DNA of 51,664 nt from Caldifarciminota bacterium (GTDB lineage: Bacteria > Hydrothermota > Tepidihabitantia > SM23-42): contig JAFGPO010000154.1 in NCBI GenBank assembly GCA_016936155.1, positions 1 through 51,664 of the forward strand, read 5' to 3'. The translations under genes and the position numbers were made by a program. Of the stretch, positions 9,788 through 19,424 are shown piece after piece. Below the pieces are notes generated by a model. That model was not told the DNA's origin. It saw nothing but the letters and a program-made list of their open reading frames with translations, and ran no database searches. Numbering within the stretch: the first letter of the stretch is position 1; each line of letters opens with the position of its first letter.

Positions 9788-10941
9788 AAATCCTGTACTT
9801 CGATCCCATACCAGGTGCGAGCGGCGACATGATCCTCGCCGCGCTCATTGACTGCGGTGTTCCCCGGAAACATCTTGTCGACCGCCTCTCCTTTGTCCCG
9901 GGATTCACCATGACGGTCAAACGTCTGATACAGAACGGTGTGAGCGCGCGACAGGTGCGGTTCAAGATCCGCCGGGAAGTTAACGAAAGACAATTTCTAC
10001 CCCTGATCAAAAAGAGCGATCTCTCCGGTCGGGTCAAAGAACAATCGATCGCGATCCTTGAGCGTATCTTCGATGCGGAACGCCGTGTCCATCGCGCAAA
10101 ACACCTGCACCTTCACGAACTCGCGGATGCGGATACGCTGCTCGATATCTGCGGTGCGCTTGTCGCGATCGAATACCTTGCCGTGGACAAGATCTATTCG
10201 CGCGCATTGAAAGCCGGCACGGGATTCATCCGGACCGTGGAAGGCACCATGCCATCATTCAATTTTGCCACAGCATATCTTTCAAAGGATTTCCCGGTGG
10301 AATTCATGCCGATCGCGTCTGAACTGACGACCCCGACCGGCGCGGCGATCATCAGTACGATCGCCACTCCCACGGATTCAATCGCGATCTCGCGGATCGA
10401 GCACATCGGCATGGGTGCCGGGACCATGACACTCAAGGACCATCCGAATCTCATGCGGGTATTTATCGGAACAATGGATACCTGTCTCATTGACACCTGC
10501 ACTGTCTACGAAACCAATATCGACGACATGAATCCTCAGGATTATGAATCCGTGGTGGAAAACCTGTATCGCGCCGGCGCCCTCGAAGTCATGATGACGC
10601 CCACTTTTATGAAAAAAACGCGTCCCGGTATCCTGATCACTGTCATCTGCCAGAACAATCATCTTGCGATCAGGGACATTCTGCTTTCCCAGACCACCAC
10701 GCTCGGTATACGAATGCATGAAACAAAACGCTGGAAATTGCGTAGAACTATTAAACAGGTATCCACACCCCTTGGAAAGGTGCGAGTGAAGATCGCCTGG
10801 ATCGGAACGGAAATGCGTTTTTCAATAGAATATAAAGATATTGAACGGATCGCGCGCATGCGCAGGCGATCGATACCGAAGATGCGGACGGAACTGACGC
10901 ACCTCGTAGCAGCACAATTGGCGAAAAGTGCGAAATCATGA
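9784..10941 (+). CDS. larC: Nickel insertion protein LarC (single uninterrupted ORF)
   Basis: YFDPIPGASGDMILAALIDCG, HLHELADADTLLDICG, ETNIDDMNPQDYE; ATGA overlap with larB. Confidence 0.94.
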   Translation: MKILYFDPIPGASGDMILAALIDCGVPRKHLVDRLSFVPGFTMTVKRLIQNGVSARQVRFKIRREVNERQFLPLIKKSDLSGRVKEQSIAILERIFDAERRVHRAKHLHLHELADADTLLDICGALVAIEYLAVDKIYSRALKAGTGFIRTVEGTMPSFNFATAYLSKDFPVEFMPIASELTTPTGAAIISTIATPTDSIAISRIEHIGMGAGTMTLKDHPNLMRVFIGTMDTCLIDTCTVYETNIDDMNPQDYESVVENLYRAGALEVMMTPTFMKKTRPGILITVICQNNHLAIRDILLSQTTTLGIRMHETKRWKLRRTIKQVSTPLGKVRVKIAWIGTEMRFSIEYKDIERIARMRRRSIPKMRTELTHLVAAQLAKSAKS

Positions 10942-10998
10942 CTGATCATAGGTACGTATTCAAAGGGGTAAATCCCGTCAGATCATGTGATGTAATGT

Positions 10999-11640
10999 AT
11001 GAACGGAAATAATAACAGAAAACCTGCCGCGTTGAAAGTGACCAAACAGGATAGTAATGAAGGATCTAACGGGGTAAACGAATTTACCGCTCATTTGTCT
11101 AAATACCGGGATCTAAAAGATCATGAATTGGTCAAACTTGTTAAAGCCGGAGAATTGGCGCCGTATGATGAACTGGTGCGAAGACACCAGATCAAGATCC
11201 ATGACCTGTGTTATAAAATGTTGCGTAATTATGATGACGCGAGGGATATGGCACAAGAAACGTTCTTAAAGGCATACCGCAAAATAAACAAATTCAAGGG
11301 CAAGGCGAAATTCTCGACCTGGCTGTATCGGATCGCGGTCAATAACTGTCTTAACTATATAAAGAAACAGCGGCCGACCGAGGAACTCTTTGAAGAGATC
11401 ACCAGCACAGGCAAGGATGATCCAGTGCAGATATTCAAAGGTAAACGGTTCCGCGAAAAGATCACTGCTGCGGTGGCAAAATTGCCCGAGGTGCAGAAAG
11501 CAGTATTCACGCTCCGCACCCTCGAAGACCTCTCATATCAGGAAGTGAGCGACATCCTCAAAAAACCGGTAAGCACGGTGAAAGTAAACCACCATCTTGC
11601 CGTTAAGAACCTTCGGAACTACCTGAAAGGCAAAGTATGA
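10999..11640 (+). CDS. RNA polymerase sigma-70 family (ECF) factor
   Basis: DARDMAQETFLKAYRKINKFKGKAKFSTWLYRIAVNNCLN; sigma4 LSYQEVSDILKKPVSTVKV. Confidence 0.93.
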   Translation: MNGNNNRKPAALKVTKQDSNEGSNGVNEFTAHLSKYRDLKDHELVKLVKAGELAPYDELVRRHQIKIHDLCYKMLRNYDDARDMAQETFLKAYRKINKFKGKAKFSTWLYRIAVNNCLNYIKKQRPTEELFEEITSTGKDDPVQIFKGKRFREKITAAVAKLPEVQKAVFTLRTLEDLSYQEVSDILKKPVSTVKVNHHLAVKNLRNYLKGKV

Positions 11641-12110
11641 ATTGTTTTGACATACAGGAGAAGATCATCGATCTCGTGCTCGGCGAACTCTCGCCTGCAG
11701 ACGAGATCCTGATCAGACAACATCTCAGGGAATGCCCCCTGTGCAGGCAGGAGTTCCAGCTGATCAGCGAATGCATGAAAACCTGTTCGATGGAGAGCAG
11801 CGAAACGTGCACGTGCTATTTCCAGGAAACGTACTGGGAAGGTTTTGTCGAAGATATGCATCATCGCCTCGAACATGAGACGCCCGAGAAATCATTCCCG
11901 TTCCACATCGTGCTGCCGATCGCCGCGTCCGCGCTGTTCGCCCTTACGATTGGGTACTACGTGTTCATCCGCCCCAAGCCCGCGCAAACGGTCAAGGACG
12001 AACAGGCACCGGGTTACTACGAGTACGATCCGTACGAGGAGATCTATGAACTGTCACCTGAAGAGCAGGAGCAGTTCATCGAGATGATAAACCAGCGATA
12101 CGGACCGTAA
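11637..12110 (+). CDS. Zinc-finger anti-sigma factor, single TM
   Basis: HLRECPLCRQEF; coupled to sigma gene (ATGA). Confidence 0.85.
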   Translation: MNCFDIQEKIIDLVLGELSPADEILIRQHLRECPLCRQEFQLISECMKTCSMESSETCTCYFQETYWEGFVEDMHHRLEHETPEKSFPFHIVLPIAASALFALTIGYYVFIRPKPAQTVKDEQAPGYYEYDPYEEIYELSPEEQEQFIEMINQRYGP

Positions 12111-12224
12111 CTTCCAGACAGTATAAACTAGGAAATAGGAACCAACCGACTTATTGCAGCCCTCTCACGCCTCCCAAGCATTTGTAATTCCGATATTCGG
12201 ATTTGCGGTCATACCCCTACTTGG

Positions 12225-12252
12225 TTGACTGTTAATAAAATATGAATATAGT
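12225..12252 (+). promoter_or_regulatory. Promoter TTGACT-N16-TATAGT, GTG start 8 nt downstream
   Basis: Direct reading. Confidence 0.55.
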
Positions 12253-12260
12253 ATTAAGTA

Positions 12261-13640
12261 GTGGATATCACATTTATCGGTGCAGCGAGAACAGTAACCG
12301 GTTCGCTTCACCTCATCGAATATAACGATAAAAAAATCCTCCTTGAGTGCGGCATGTACCAGGGCCACCGCGAGGAAGCGGAGCGGATCAACCAGACCTT
12401 TCCGTTCAAACCAAAGGACATCAAGGCGGTCATTCTCTCTCACGCGCATATCGATCATTCCGGGAATCTGCCGAACCTTGTAAAACGCGGTTTTAATGGT
12501 CCGATCTTCTGCACGCCGGCGACCAAGGATATTGCATCCCTTTTGCTGCTGGATTCCGCAAAAATCCAGGAATATGATATCAAGCACCTGAATAAGCGAC
12601 TTCGGGAAAAAGGGCTGCCGCAGAAAGAACCTTTGTATGAAGTAGAGGATGCAGAGCACACCCTGAAATATTTCTCTCCCAAGCAGTACCGGGATCCTTT
12701 TGAACCGATCCCCGGCCTTACGATAACCCTCTACGACGCCGGTCATATCCTTGGATCCTCGATCATTCTCCTGGAAACGGAAGAAACACGCCTCCTGTTC
12801 AGCGGCGATCTTGGCCGGAAGAGCATGCCGATAATCAAAGATCCTACAGTACTCAAAGACATCGATTATCTGATCCTTGAATCAACATATGGTGGCCGGG
12901 ATCATAAAACATTCGCGGGCATGATCGATGAATGCCGGCAGATAATCAACGAGGGCAAGAGGAAGCGAAGCAAGATCATCATCCCCGCATTCGCAGTCGA
13001 ACGTACGCAGCTCCTGGTTACAATGCTGAAAACGCTCTATGATGACGGCACGTTGAAGGACATGCCGGTTTACGTTGACAGTCCGCTTGCAAGCGATGTA
13101 ACGGAAGTATTCCGGGACCACCCTGAATGTTTTGATAAAGAAACCTATCAAATCTTTGCAAAAGGGGACCCGTTCAATTTCCCCGGTCTCCACTATGTCG
13201 CGGATTCGGAGGAATCCAAAGCCCTGAACAGCCAGGCAGGACCCATGGTCATCATGTCGGCATCCGGGATGTGCGAAGGTGGACGCGTGGTTCACCATTT
13301 GATACACTGCATCGAGAATGAAAATAACATCATTGTTATCACGGGTTTCCAGGCACGCGGCACGCTGGGCCGCAAGATCCTCGAAGGCGCGGATAAGGTA
13401 TACATATTCAACGATGGATTCAAAGTCCGGGCTAAAGTCTATTTTATGGGCGGTCTATCTGCGCATGCCGATGGGAATGATCTTGTTGAATACGTGCAGA
13501 AAACACAGACCGGAAAATTAAAAAAGGTTTTTCTGATCCACGGGGATATCGAAGAAGCATTCGCCCTGCAGAACCGGCTGCAGAACACCCTGCATATCGA
13601 CACGGACATCCCGCAGAGCATGACGACCGTATCCGTGTAA
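12261..13640 (+). CDS. MBL-fold/beta-CASP RNA-processing exonuclease (CPSF73/Ysh1-like)
   Basis: LSHAHIDHSGNLPNL, LLFSGDLGR, SASGMCEGGRVVHHL, GGLSAHADGNDL. Confidence 0.93.
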   Translation: MDITFIGAARTVTGSLHLIEYNDKKILLECGMYQGHREEAERINQTFPFKPKDIKAVILSHAHIDHSGNLPNLVKRGFNGPIFCTPATKDIASLLLLDSAKIQEYDIKHLNKRLREKGLPQKEPLYEVEDAEHTLKYFSPKQYRDPFEPIPGLTITLYDAGHILGSSIILLETEETRLLFSGDLGRKSMPIIKDPTVLKDIDYLILESTYGGRDHKTFAGMIDECRQIINEGKRKRSKIIIPAFAVERTQLLVTMLKTLYDDGTLKDMPVYVDSPLASDVTEVFRDHPECFDKETYQIFAKGDPFNFPGLHYVADSEESKALNSQAGPMVIMSASGMCEGGRVVHHLIHCIENENNIIVITGFQARGTLGRKILEGADKVYIFNDGFKVRAKVYFMGGLSAHADGNDLVEYVQKTQTGKLKKVFLIHGDIEEAFALQNRLQNTLHIDTDIPQSMTTVSV

Positions 13641-13690
13641 ATTCTTAGCACGAAATTCTAAATCCTGAACAAATCCAAAATACGAAATTA
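13640..13690. repeat. Degenerate AT-rich intergenic repeat (AAATTCTAAATCCTGAACAAATCCAAAATACGAAATT)
   Basis: Short quasi-periodic AAATTC/AAATCC units. Confidence 0.4.
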
Positions 13691-13826
13691 TGATTTCCAA
13701 AGAGATTATCGAAAAATATTATTGTTCGAGCGCAGTCGAGAACCTCATTAACGTCGAACATCCATAACTTGAACTACTCTTCCATATTATAATAGCACCT
13801 TTCGTCCTCAAACTTTAACTATACAA

Positions 13827-13965
13827 ACACAATCCCCCTCTCTTTGTCGAAGAAGAGGGCTGGGGTAAGAGTGTTCTCCCGCCTTCACAGTCCTCACCCA
13901 TCTTCCCTTTATTTGTAGTCGCCTGGTTCATCAGGCACACTGTGTATAATGCCCGATAAAGCGGG
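13827..13965. repeat. Composite intergenic repeat related to 266-405
   Basis: Shares AAG.AG.GTAAG.GT.CTCCCGCC..CACA...CACCCATCTTCC and TTTGTAGT.G..TG.TTCATCA with the region after 16S. Confidence 0.6.
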
Positions 13966-14004
13966 CGCATGCATGCCTGGCGCAGATAGATTGCGCGGGA
14001 GTAT

Positions 14005-14838
14005 TTAGTACCTGGAATTCAATATTCTTTGTAGTTGTATTTTTTCTTTAGTGCCCGGCAGGGTTTCCAAGATGGATAGGGAAAGAACCTTATAGGTGCT
14101 CAGCAATACCGGATCGTAGCACAGCGCTTTCAGGTGTTGCTTGATCGTCTGTATATCACCCCTCTGGAGCGGTCCGCTCAGTGATTTGCGCAGACCACGA
14201 TCCTCTATATTCAACAGTGTATCCCTGATGATCGGCAATACCGCTTCGTGCAGATCGCGGGATGACATACCGGCTTGCTTCATCAATGTGCTGACATCAT
14301 ACAGAAGCGCAACAAGGAAATTCGAAGCGAATACACCAACCAGGTGGCAGTAGACTTTGTCATTTCGAGAAATGAATGTAACTGAGAACGAACGGCCCCT
14401 GAAAAGCCGCTTTGCGGTGACGCGTGCGGAGGGATCTCCCTCAACATATAAAGGAAAACGCGTACGCTTCGGCGGGATGGTCAATCGTGGAAATGTAGCG
14501 AAAGGATGTACTGCTGCCCGGTGAATCCCTCTTCTTTTTGGTAAAACAGTCGATGGCAGAGCACCGCTGAAATGAAATACTCGTGTTTTGTCGTATAATA
14601 GAGGCTCAATGAATTTGTACGCGTTAAGGATCTCGTCATCGGGTGTGGCAATGAAGATCACCGTGCTCATTTTACATAATGTTTCGAGTGGGACATTCTT
14701 TTTGAGCCCAAGCACCTTTGCAGTTCTATGAATCTTTGATCTCTTCGTGTCGTGGACTCCAACGATCTTATTTCGCCGGCGTAGCAGATAACACAGTGTT
14801 GTCCCCACGCGACCGCACCCGATAAGACCGATGTTCAT
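14005..14838 (-). CDS. DUF2520/Rossmann-like NAD(P)-binding protein
   Basis: MNIGLIGCGRVGTTLCYLL; HFSGALPSTVL; HPFATFP. Confidence 0.82.
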   Translation of the reverse strand: MNIGLIGCGRVGTTLCYLLRRRNKIVGVHDTKRSKIHRTAKVLGLKKNVPLETLCKMSTVIFIATPDDEILNAYKFIEPLLYDKTRVFHFSGALPSTVLPKRRGIHRAAVHPFATFPRLTIPPKRTRFPLYVEGDPSARVTAKRLFRGRSFSVTFISRNDKVYCHLVGVFASNFLVALLYDVSTLMKQAGMSSRDLHEAVLPIIRDTLLNIEDRGLRKSLSGPLQRGDIQTIKQHLKALCYDPVLLSTYKVLSLSILETLPGTKEKIQLQRILNSRY

Positions 14839-14843
14839 AGACG

Positions 14844-14871
14844 ATTATACCTAACAACCCAGGCAATACAA
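14844..14871 (-). promoter_or_regulatory. Promoter TTGTAT-N16-TATAAT, ATG 5 nt downstream; -35 region lies in the GGC array
   Basis: Minus strand reading. Confidence 0.6.
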
Positions 14872-14904
14872 GGCATTAAACGGCAATTCAGGGCAGCATG
14901 TCTT
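14862..14904. repeat. 10-bp GGC-phased array, 4 units
   Basis: GGCAATACAA GGCATTAAAC GGCAATTCAG GGCAGCATG. Confidence 0.7.
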
Positions 14905-14956
14905 CAGGGACGAACCCGGTGACTTTAATCCGCCGCAAGCGGATGTGTCTCCGTCG

Positions 14957-14992
14957 CCCTACGCTCTACGCATTACGCCTTACGCTCCTTCT
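14957..14992. repeat. 7-bp quasi-tandem repeat (TACGCNN)
   Basis: CCCTACGCTCTACGCATTACGCCTTACGCTCC. Confidence 0.75.
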
Positions 14993-14998
14993 CTCAAC

Positions 14999-15026
14999 TT
15001 GACTTTTCACATGCCCGCACTACAAT
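14999..15026 (+). promoter_or_regulatory. Promoter TTGACT-N16-TACAAT, ATG 5 nt downstream (leaderless candidate)
   Basis: Direct reading. Confidence 0.7.
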
Positions 15027-15031
15027 AGACC

Positions 15032-15958
15032 ATGCGGAAATATCTGTGGTATTGCGCAGGCATATTGATCATCGTGTCTGCCTGCGCGCACAAGGCAGCG
15101 CCTTTGTTTAAGGACCGCATGAAGCCAAAAATTGTTCGCGTGCGGGCGCTTAATAACCGTCAGGTACAGCTGTCGTTCTCCGAAGATATTGATACGCTCA
15201 GTTTTGACGAACAGAGCATCGCAATGTACTCGGACCCTGAAACCCTCAGCATCGTCGCGGTCTATCCATCGCTCAGCGCGGCTGAGATCGTGTGCCTCAC
15301 TGCAGAACAAACCCCGGTGAAATACCACATTGCCGGCGTGGTTTATGATACCGCCCAGAACAAAGGGATTATCGCCTCATCGTTCGAAGGATCCCGAGTT
15401 CCCGACACGGTCGCGCCGTATATTGCAAAGTACTCTCAAGGTGCAAGGACATATGAGTTCGATCTGCAGTTCTCCGAAGCAATGGACACATCGCTTGTCA
15501 CGTATTATGTTCTGCCTGATCATGCGACGATCTGTGAATGGCAAAACCTTCGATCCTGCCGCATCATCCCGCAGGACCCGAACGACCCGTTCAAACCCGA
15601 AGCGACTTACTACCTGTTCATCGATAGGGGTGTCTGCGATGCAAGCGGCAATTCCCTCCGGCCGTTCATCACGAGCATCACGCCCGACACCGCGTATAAA
15701 CCGATGCTTCTAAAAAGCGAGGTGCGAGTTCATGATACCCTCGCACTCACCGGCATCGCGGTCCTTAAACGACCTGATGCCCGGGGCATCGCGTTCATCA
15801 AAAACGGGCAGGTCAGTTTCGACGTCCGCGATCAGGACGCGTATACGATCGAGGTTCTTAGCAACGGATATTCCGGTTCCGCGGCGGTCTGGTTCGACAG
15901 CGTGAATACTGTTAGGCTCCTTCCAGCCGAGAAAACGATTGATAGCATTATTCATTAG
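15032..15958 (+). CDS. Lipoprotein with Ig-like (Big/SbsA-type) domains
   Basis: Lipobox-like IIVSAC; IVRVRALNNRQVQLSFSEDIDTLSFDEQS. Confidence 0.65.
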   Translation: MRKYLWYCAGILIIVSACAHKAAPLFKDRMKPKIVRVRALNNRQVQLSFSEDIDTLSFDEQSIAMYSDPETLSIVAVYPSLSAAEIVCLTAEQTPVKYHIAGVVYDTAQNKGIIASSFEGSRVPDTVAPYIAKYSQGARTYEFDLQFSEAMDTSLVTYYVLPDHATICEWQNLRSCRIIPQDPNDPFKPEATYYLFIDRGVCDASGNSLRPFITSITPDTAYKPMLLKSEVRVHDTLALTGIAVLKRPDARGIAFIKNGQVSFDVRDQDAYTIEVLSNGYSGSAAVWFDSVNTVRLLPAEKTIDSIIH

Positions 15959-17873
15959 CGCCGTTATCCTTATCGGCGCCTTATTCCTGTACCGCACGTC
16001 CCCCATCTTTGCGGCATTGCGCGGGGTTGCGATCATCATACTCTACCTGATCATAACCGGCTTCTCCCTCCCGATAAGAAAGGCGGTCAAGCAAGCACCG
16101 CCGCTCGTTTTGATCGACGTTTCGAAGAGCATGGCACCGCACGTCGATACCATCAACGCCCTTCTCTCACCGCTCAAATTCGAACATACCACCCTCTATT
16201 TCAGCGAGAAAATCATGGAAACGCTGATCGATAGCATCGAACCGTACGGCACGTACACTGATATCATCGGTGCCCTCGGGTCAATCACATCCATCAATCC
16301 ATCGGCAATCATTCTCGTATCGGACGGAAACCATAATTGTCAGAATACATCCTTGTCGCTGCTTCGCGGATACGCCATTCCGGTCTTCGCCTTCGGGATC
16401 GGAACAGAAATCCCTCAAGACGTGACACTGCTCGACGTGCTGTATCCCGACTACGTATATAGCGGCGATTCGATCGATATCGAAGTTATGGTTCAATCCT
16501 ACGGTTATGAGAAAGGGACTGCGACCGTAGAACTTATATTCGACCATTCCCAGAAAAAACTACGGCGCACATTCCAGCTCAGCAACACAAAAGCCAAAAA
16601 CACGCTGATGTTCCGCGCGGCGCTTGCACAGACAGCGGATACCGGCATCACGGTCACCATCCTGCCCTTGCCCGGCGAAACACACACGCTCAACAACACG
16701 CAAAAATTCTATCTGACGCCCATTGATCGCAAGATCCGGGTCGTGTACTACACCGACCATGTTTCGTTCAACACCAAATTCATTATGCAGGCGCTCGATC
16801 AACACCCACGCATCAGCGCAACATATATCGCACGTTCACCCTCAGGACGTTACATTGATCCCCGCACTGGATCGGATCAATTGCTGCCGCGGTTGGACAC
16901 GGTCGATGCGCTCATCATCGACAATATCGCATGCGCCACGCTTCCCTGGCCGCATAGTGCGGACGCGGTCAATGCCGGTCTCGGACTGCTCTGCCTGGGA
17001 ACGATCCAGCAGCTCACACCCCAGTGGCAGGCACTGCTTCCGATCGCGATCACCGAGGCGGTAATTGAAGGCACGTTTCCGGTAACGGTCATCAACGGGT
17101 TCTCATGCCTTGTCCCTAACAGAGTATACCCCCCATTCTCTCGTGTTCACCGCGTCATTAGCGTACACGAACATGCAGTGACCGTTGCCGAAGCTAATAG
17201 TGCGCCCGCAATAGCCTACCAGCGCTGCGGACAGGGTTCGGTGTTTCAGATCAGCGGTCTGGATATCGGCACATGGCATTTCATGCAAAAAGGAATGCAC
17301 CAGGCGGATGTTCTGTCAGGTTTACTGCCGGACATTATTCGTTTCATCGCGCCCGAAGGACGAAATAAAAGGCTTATCCTCTCATCGCCGCAGCGAAACG
17401 TAACCGTCAATGAAAAAGTGGAACTGGTTTTGAAAAGTTACGATCTTGATTTCCGGGCTGCCGGGGGCGGGGACTTCTGGATCGATGTGCACGATCGGAA
17501 GATCCCGTTCTTTGAATCACAAAAAGGCGTTTATCACACATCATTCATCCTGGAGCGGTCCGGCGACCTTTCCCTCACCGCTTCCGGCATGTTGGGGAAT
17601 GAACTCCTTACGAGCAATACACTTGTGCTGAATGTGAGCGAAAGCGATCTTGAATACGTACAGACATTGAATCGTGTATTTCTAAGCGAGATAGCCCGGC
17701 ACACCGGGGGCGCCTTTTATCCGATAGACAGCCTTCCTCGTTTTACCGTGCCTGAATCGTCCCCTGAATACCGGATCGCTTATGTCGATCTGAACAATCC
17801 ATTCGGGTACTTGCTCGTCGTGGCGCTCTTTGTGCTCGACTGGATCGTACGGCGCCGTCGAGGTATGGTATGA
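15939..17873 (+). CDS. Membrane-anchored VWA-like/BatA-like protein
   Basis: LIDVSKSMAPH, AIILVSDGNHN; TM segments at both ends. Confidence 0.65.
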   Translation: MIALFISAVILIGALFLYRTSPIFAALRGVAIIILYLIITGFSLPIRKAVKQAPPLVLIDVSKSMAPHVDTINALLSPLKFEHTTLYFSEKIMETLIDSIEPYGTYTDIIGALGSITSINPSAIILVSDGNHNCQNTSLSLLRGYAIPVFAFGIGTEIPQDVTLLDVLYPDYVYSGDSIDIEVMVQSYGYEKGTATVELIFDHSQKKLRRTFQLSNTKAKNTLMFRAALAQTADTGITVTILPLPGETHTLNNTQKFYLTPIDRKIRVVYYTDHVSFNTKFIMQALDQHPRISATYIARSPSGRYIDPRTGSDQLLPRLDTVDALIIDNIACATLPWPHSADAVNAGLGLLCLGTIQQLTPQWQALLPIAITEAVIEGTFPVTVINGFSCLVPNRVYPPFSRVHRVISVHEHAVTVAEANSAPAIAYQRCGQGSVFQISGLDIGTWHFMQKGMHQADVLSGLLPDIIRFIAPEGRNKRLILSSPQRNVTVNEKVELVLKSYDLDFRAAGGGDFWIDVHDRKIPFFESQKGVYHTSFILERSGDLSLTASGMLGNELLTSNTLVLNVSESDLEYVQTLNRVFLSEIARHTGGAFYPIDSLPRFTVPESSPEYRIAYVDLNNPFGYLLVVALFVLDWIVRRRRGMV

Positions 17874-18409
17874 CCCCCCAGGACCTGGTTACGCGCGGAT
17901 TCACTCCCGAACTTGCGGTTTTCATCACATCGATGCTGCCGATCGTTGAATTGCGGGGTGCCCTGCCGCTCGCGATCAACCTGTACCACATCCATTGGGT
18001 CAAAGCGTTCGCGATCGCATACGTTGGCAATCTGGTCCCGGTGCCATTCATCCTCTGGCTGCTAAAGCCCATGGCCACACTTCTTTCAAAAATCAAATTC
18101 ATCGGGAGATTTTTTAACTGGCTGTTCGAGCGCACGAGGAATAAAAGTTCGGGCATGATCGAACGTTACGAGGAGATCGGTCTCTTATTGTTCGTGGCGA
18201 TTCCTCTCCCCGGCACCGGAGCATGGACCGGCGCGCTCATCGCCTTCCTCTTTGGCCTCGATTTCAAAAAATCGTTCATCATGATCGCGCTCGGTGTCTT
18301 CATCGCGGGTGTGATCGTGACCTGCCTGTGCCTGCTCGGCTGGATCGGTGCGCTCCTCGCCGGGATCGGTTTTATCGCGCTTGTTTCATTAGGAGCCTGG
18401 AAGCTATGA
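17870..18409 (+). CDS. Small multidrug export protein family (PF06695-like) membrane protein
   Basis: SMLPIVELRGALPLAI, LLLFVAIPLPGTGAWTGALIAFLFGL. Confidence 0.85.
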   Translation: MTPQDLVTRGFTPELAVFITSMLPIVELRGALPLAINLYHIHWVKAFAIAYVGNLVPVPFILWLLKPMATLLSKIKFIGRFFNWLFERTRNKSSGMIERYEEIGLLLFVAIPLPGTGAWTGALIAFLFGLDFKKSFIMIALGVFIAGVIVTCLCLLGWIGALLAGIGFIALVSLGAWKL

Positions 18410-19424
18410 ATGAAACCATGGCAACCCCGCTTGAAAAATACAGCATGGCCCGTAGTCCGAGGAATGCCACCAGCCCTCCAATGAGCGGCCCGATGATCCC
18501 GGATAATCCGATGATCGAATTGAGCAAGCCTGTTACCGTCGAACGCTCTTCATTGTGCTCGAGCAATTCTTTCATGGAACCGAGGTAGAGATTCGCGTAC
18601 GAAAAACCGAGCAGTGCCTGAAGGAAAATCAGGAATTCCCAGTGCGGGATCACTGCATAGCCTAAAAACGTTACCGCCGAAGCGATCAACCCGGTCGCGA
18701 TTAACCTTGAACTTTTCACATTGCGCAGGACGAGCATGAATGTAAATTGCATGAGAGGATTGATCGCGTAGAGCATCCCGATCATGAATCTATCGACACC
18801 CAGCAGCGCCATGTAAATAGGGAATATCGCCCATATTGCACTCGCGGCACTGTGCCGAAGCAGGAAGGGGGCGTATACGTGTATATTCTTGCGTATGACC
18901 TTGACCGGGAACAGAGGCACTTTGATGCGATGTACTTTTTCACGGATAAAAAATGATATTCCGAATCCTGCCACACACATCACCGCCGAGGCGGTGAACA
19001 CGTATGCGTCCTTGGTCAGGATGCCCGCAATAAGACTTGCGATCATGAAACCGAACGAACCGAATGCCGTGAACACGCCGATTGACCCGCTTCCAATGAG
19101 CGCTGCCAGAGGGCCGGGTATCATGCCCGCGCCCAAGCCGGCCAATCCGCGCAGCAGAAAGAGCGATCCAAGATCACGGATCGTGGTCTGGCCGTAGAAT
19201 ACGATCCCGGATACGATAAATCCGATGATTACGATCCTCTTGCGGCCGAGCGTATCGCCCAACCGGCCGAATACCGTTGATGCAAAAAGCATGATGGTAT
19301 TGTAAAGACAGAGTACCAGCGATACGACGAACAAATTATCCGTGTATCGATGCGCAATGAGCGGAATGAATATAAAAGAGAGGGTCCAGGACCCGACGAA
19401 TAGAAAATTAAGGAGTGTCGGTAT
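18372..19424 (-). CDS. MFS transporter; likely begins at the ATA codon right after the pyrE stop
   Basis: (ATA)PTLLNFLFVGSWTLSFIFIPLIAHRYTDNLFVVSLV...FGRLGDTLGRKR; TM1 lies upstream of the tool-called TTG at 19334. Confidence 0.8.
   Translation of the reverse strand: MPTLLNFLFVGSWTLSFIFIPLIAHRYTDNLFVVSLVLCLYNTIMLFASTVFGRLGDTLGRKRIVIIGFIVSGIVFYGQTTIRDLGSLFLLRGLAGLGAGMIPGPLAALIGSGSIGVFTAFGSFGFMIASLIAGILTKDAYVFTASAVMCVAGFGISFFIREKVHRIKVPLFPVKVIRKNIHVYAPFLLRHSAASAIWAIFPIYMALLGVDRFMIGMLYAINPLMQFTFMLVLRNVKSSRLIATGLIASAVTFLGYAVIPHWEFLIFLQALLGFSYANLYLGSMKELLEHNEERSTVTGLLNSIIGLSGIIGPLIGGLVAFLGLRAMLYFSSGVAMVSFIASRLLMKQAR

Noticed and set aside
9655-10037. Minus-strand ORFs over the larB/larC junction
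   Set aside because: Shadow of larB/larC coding sequence
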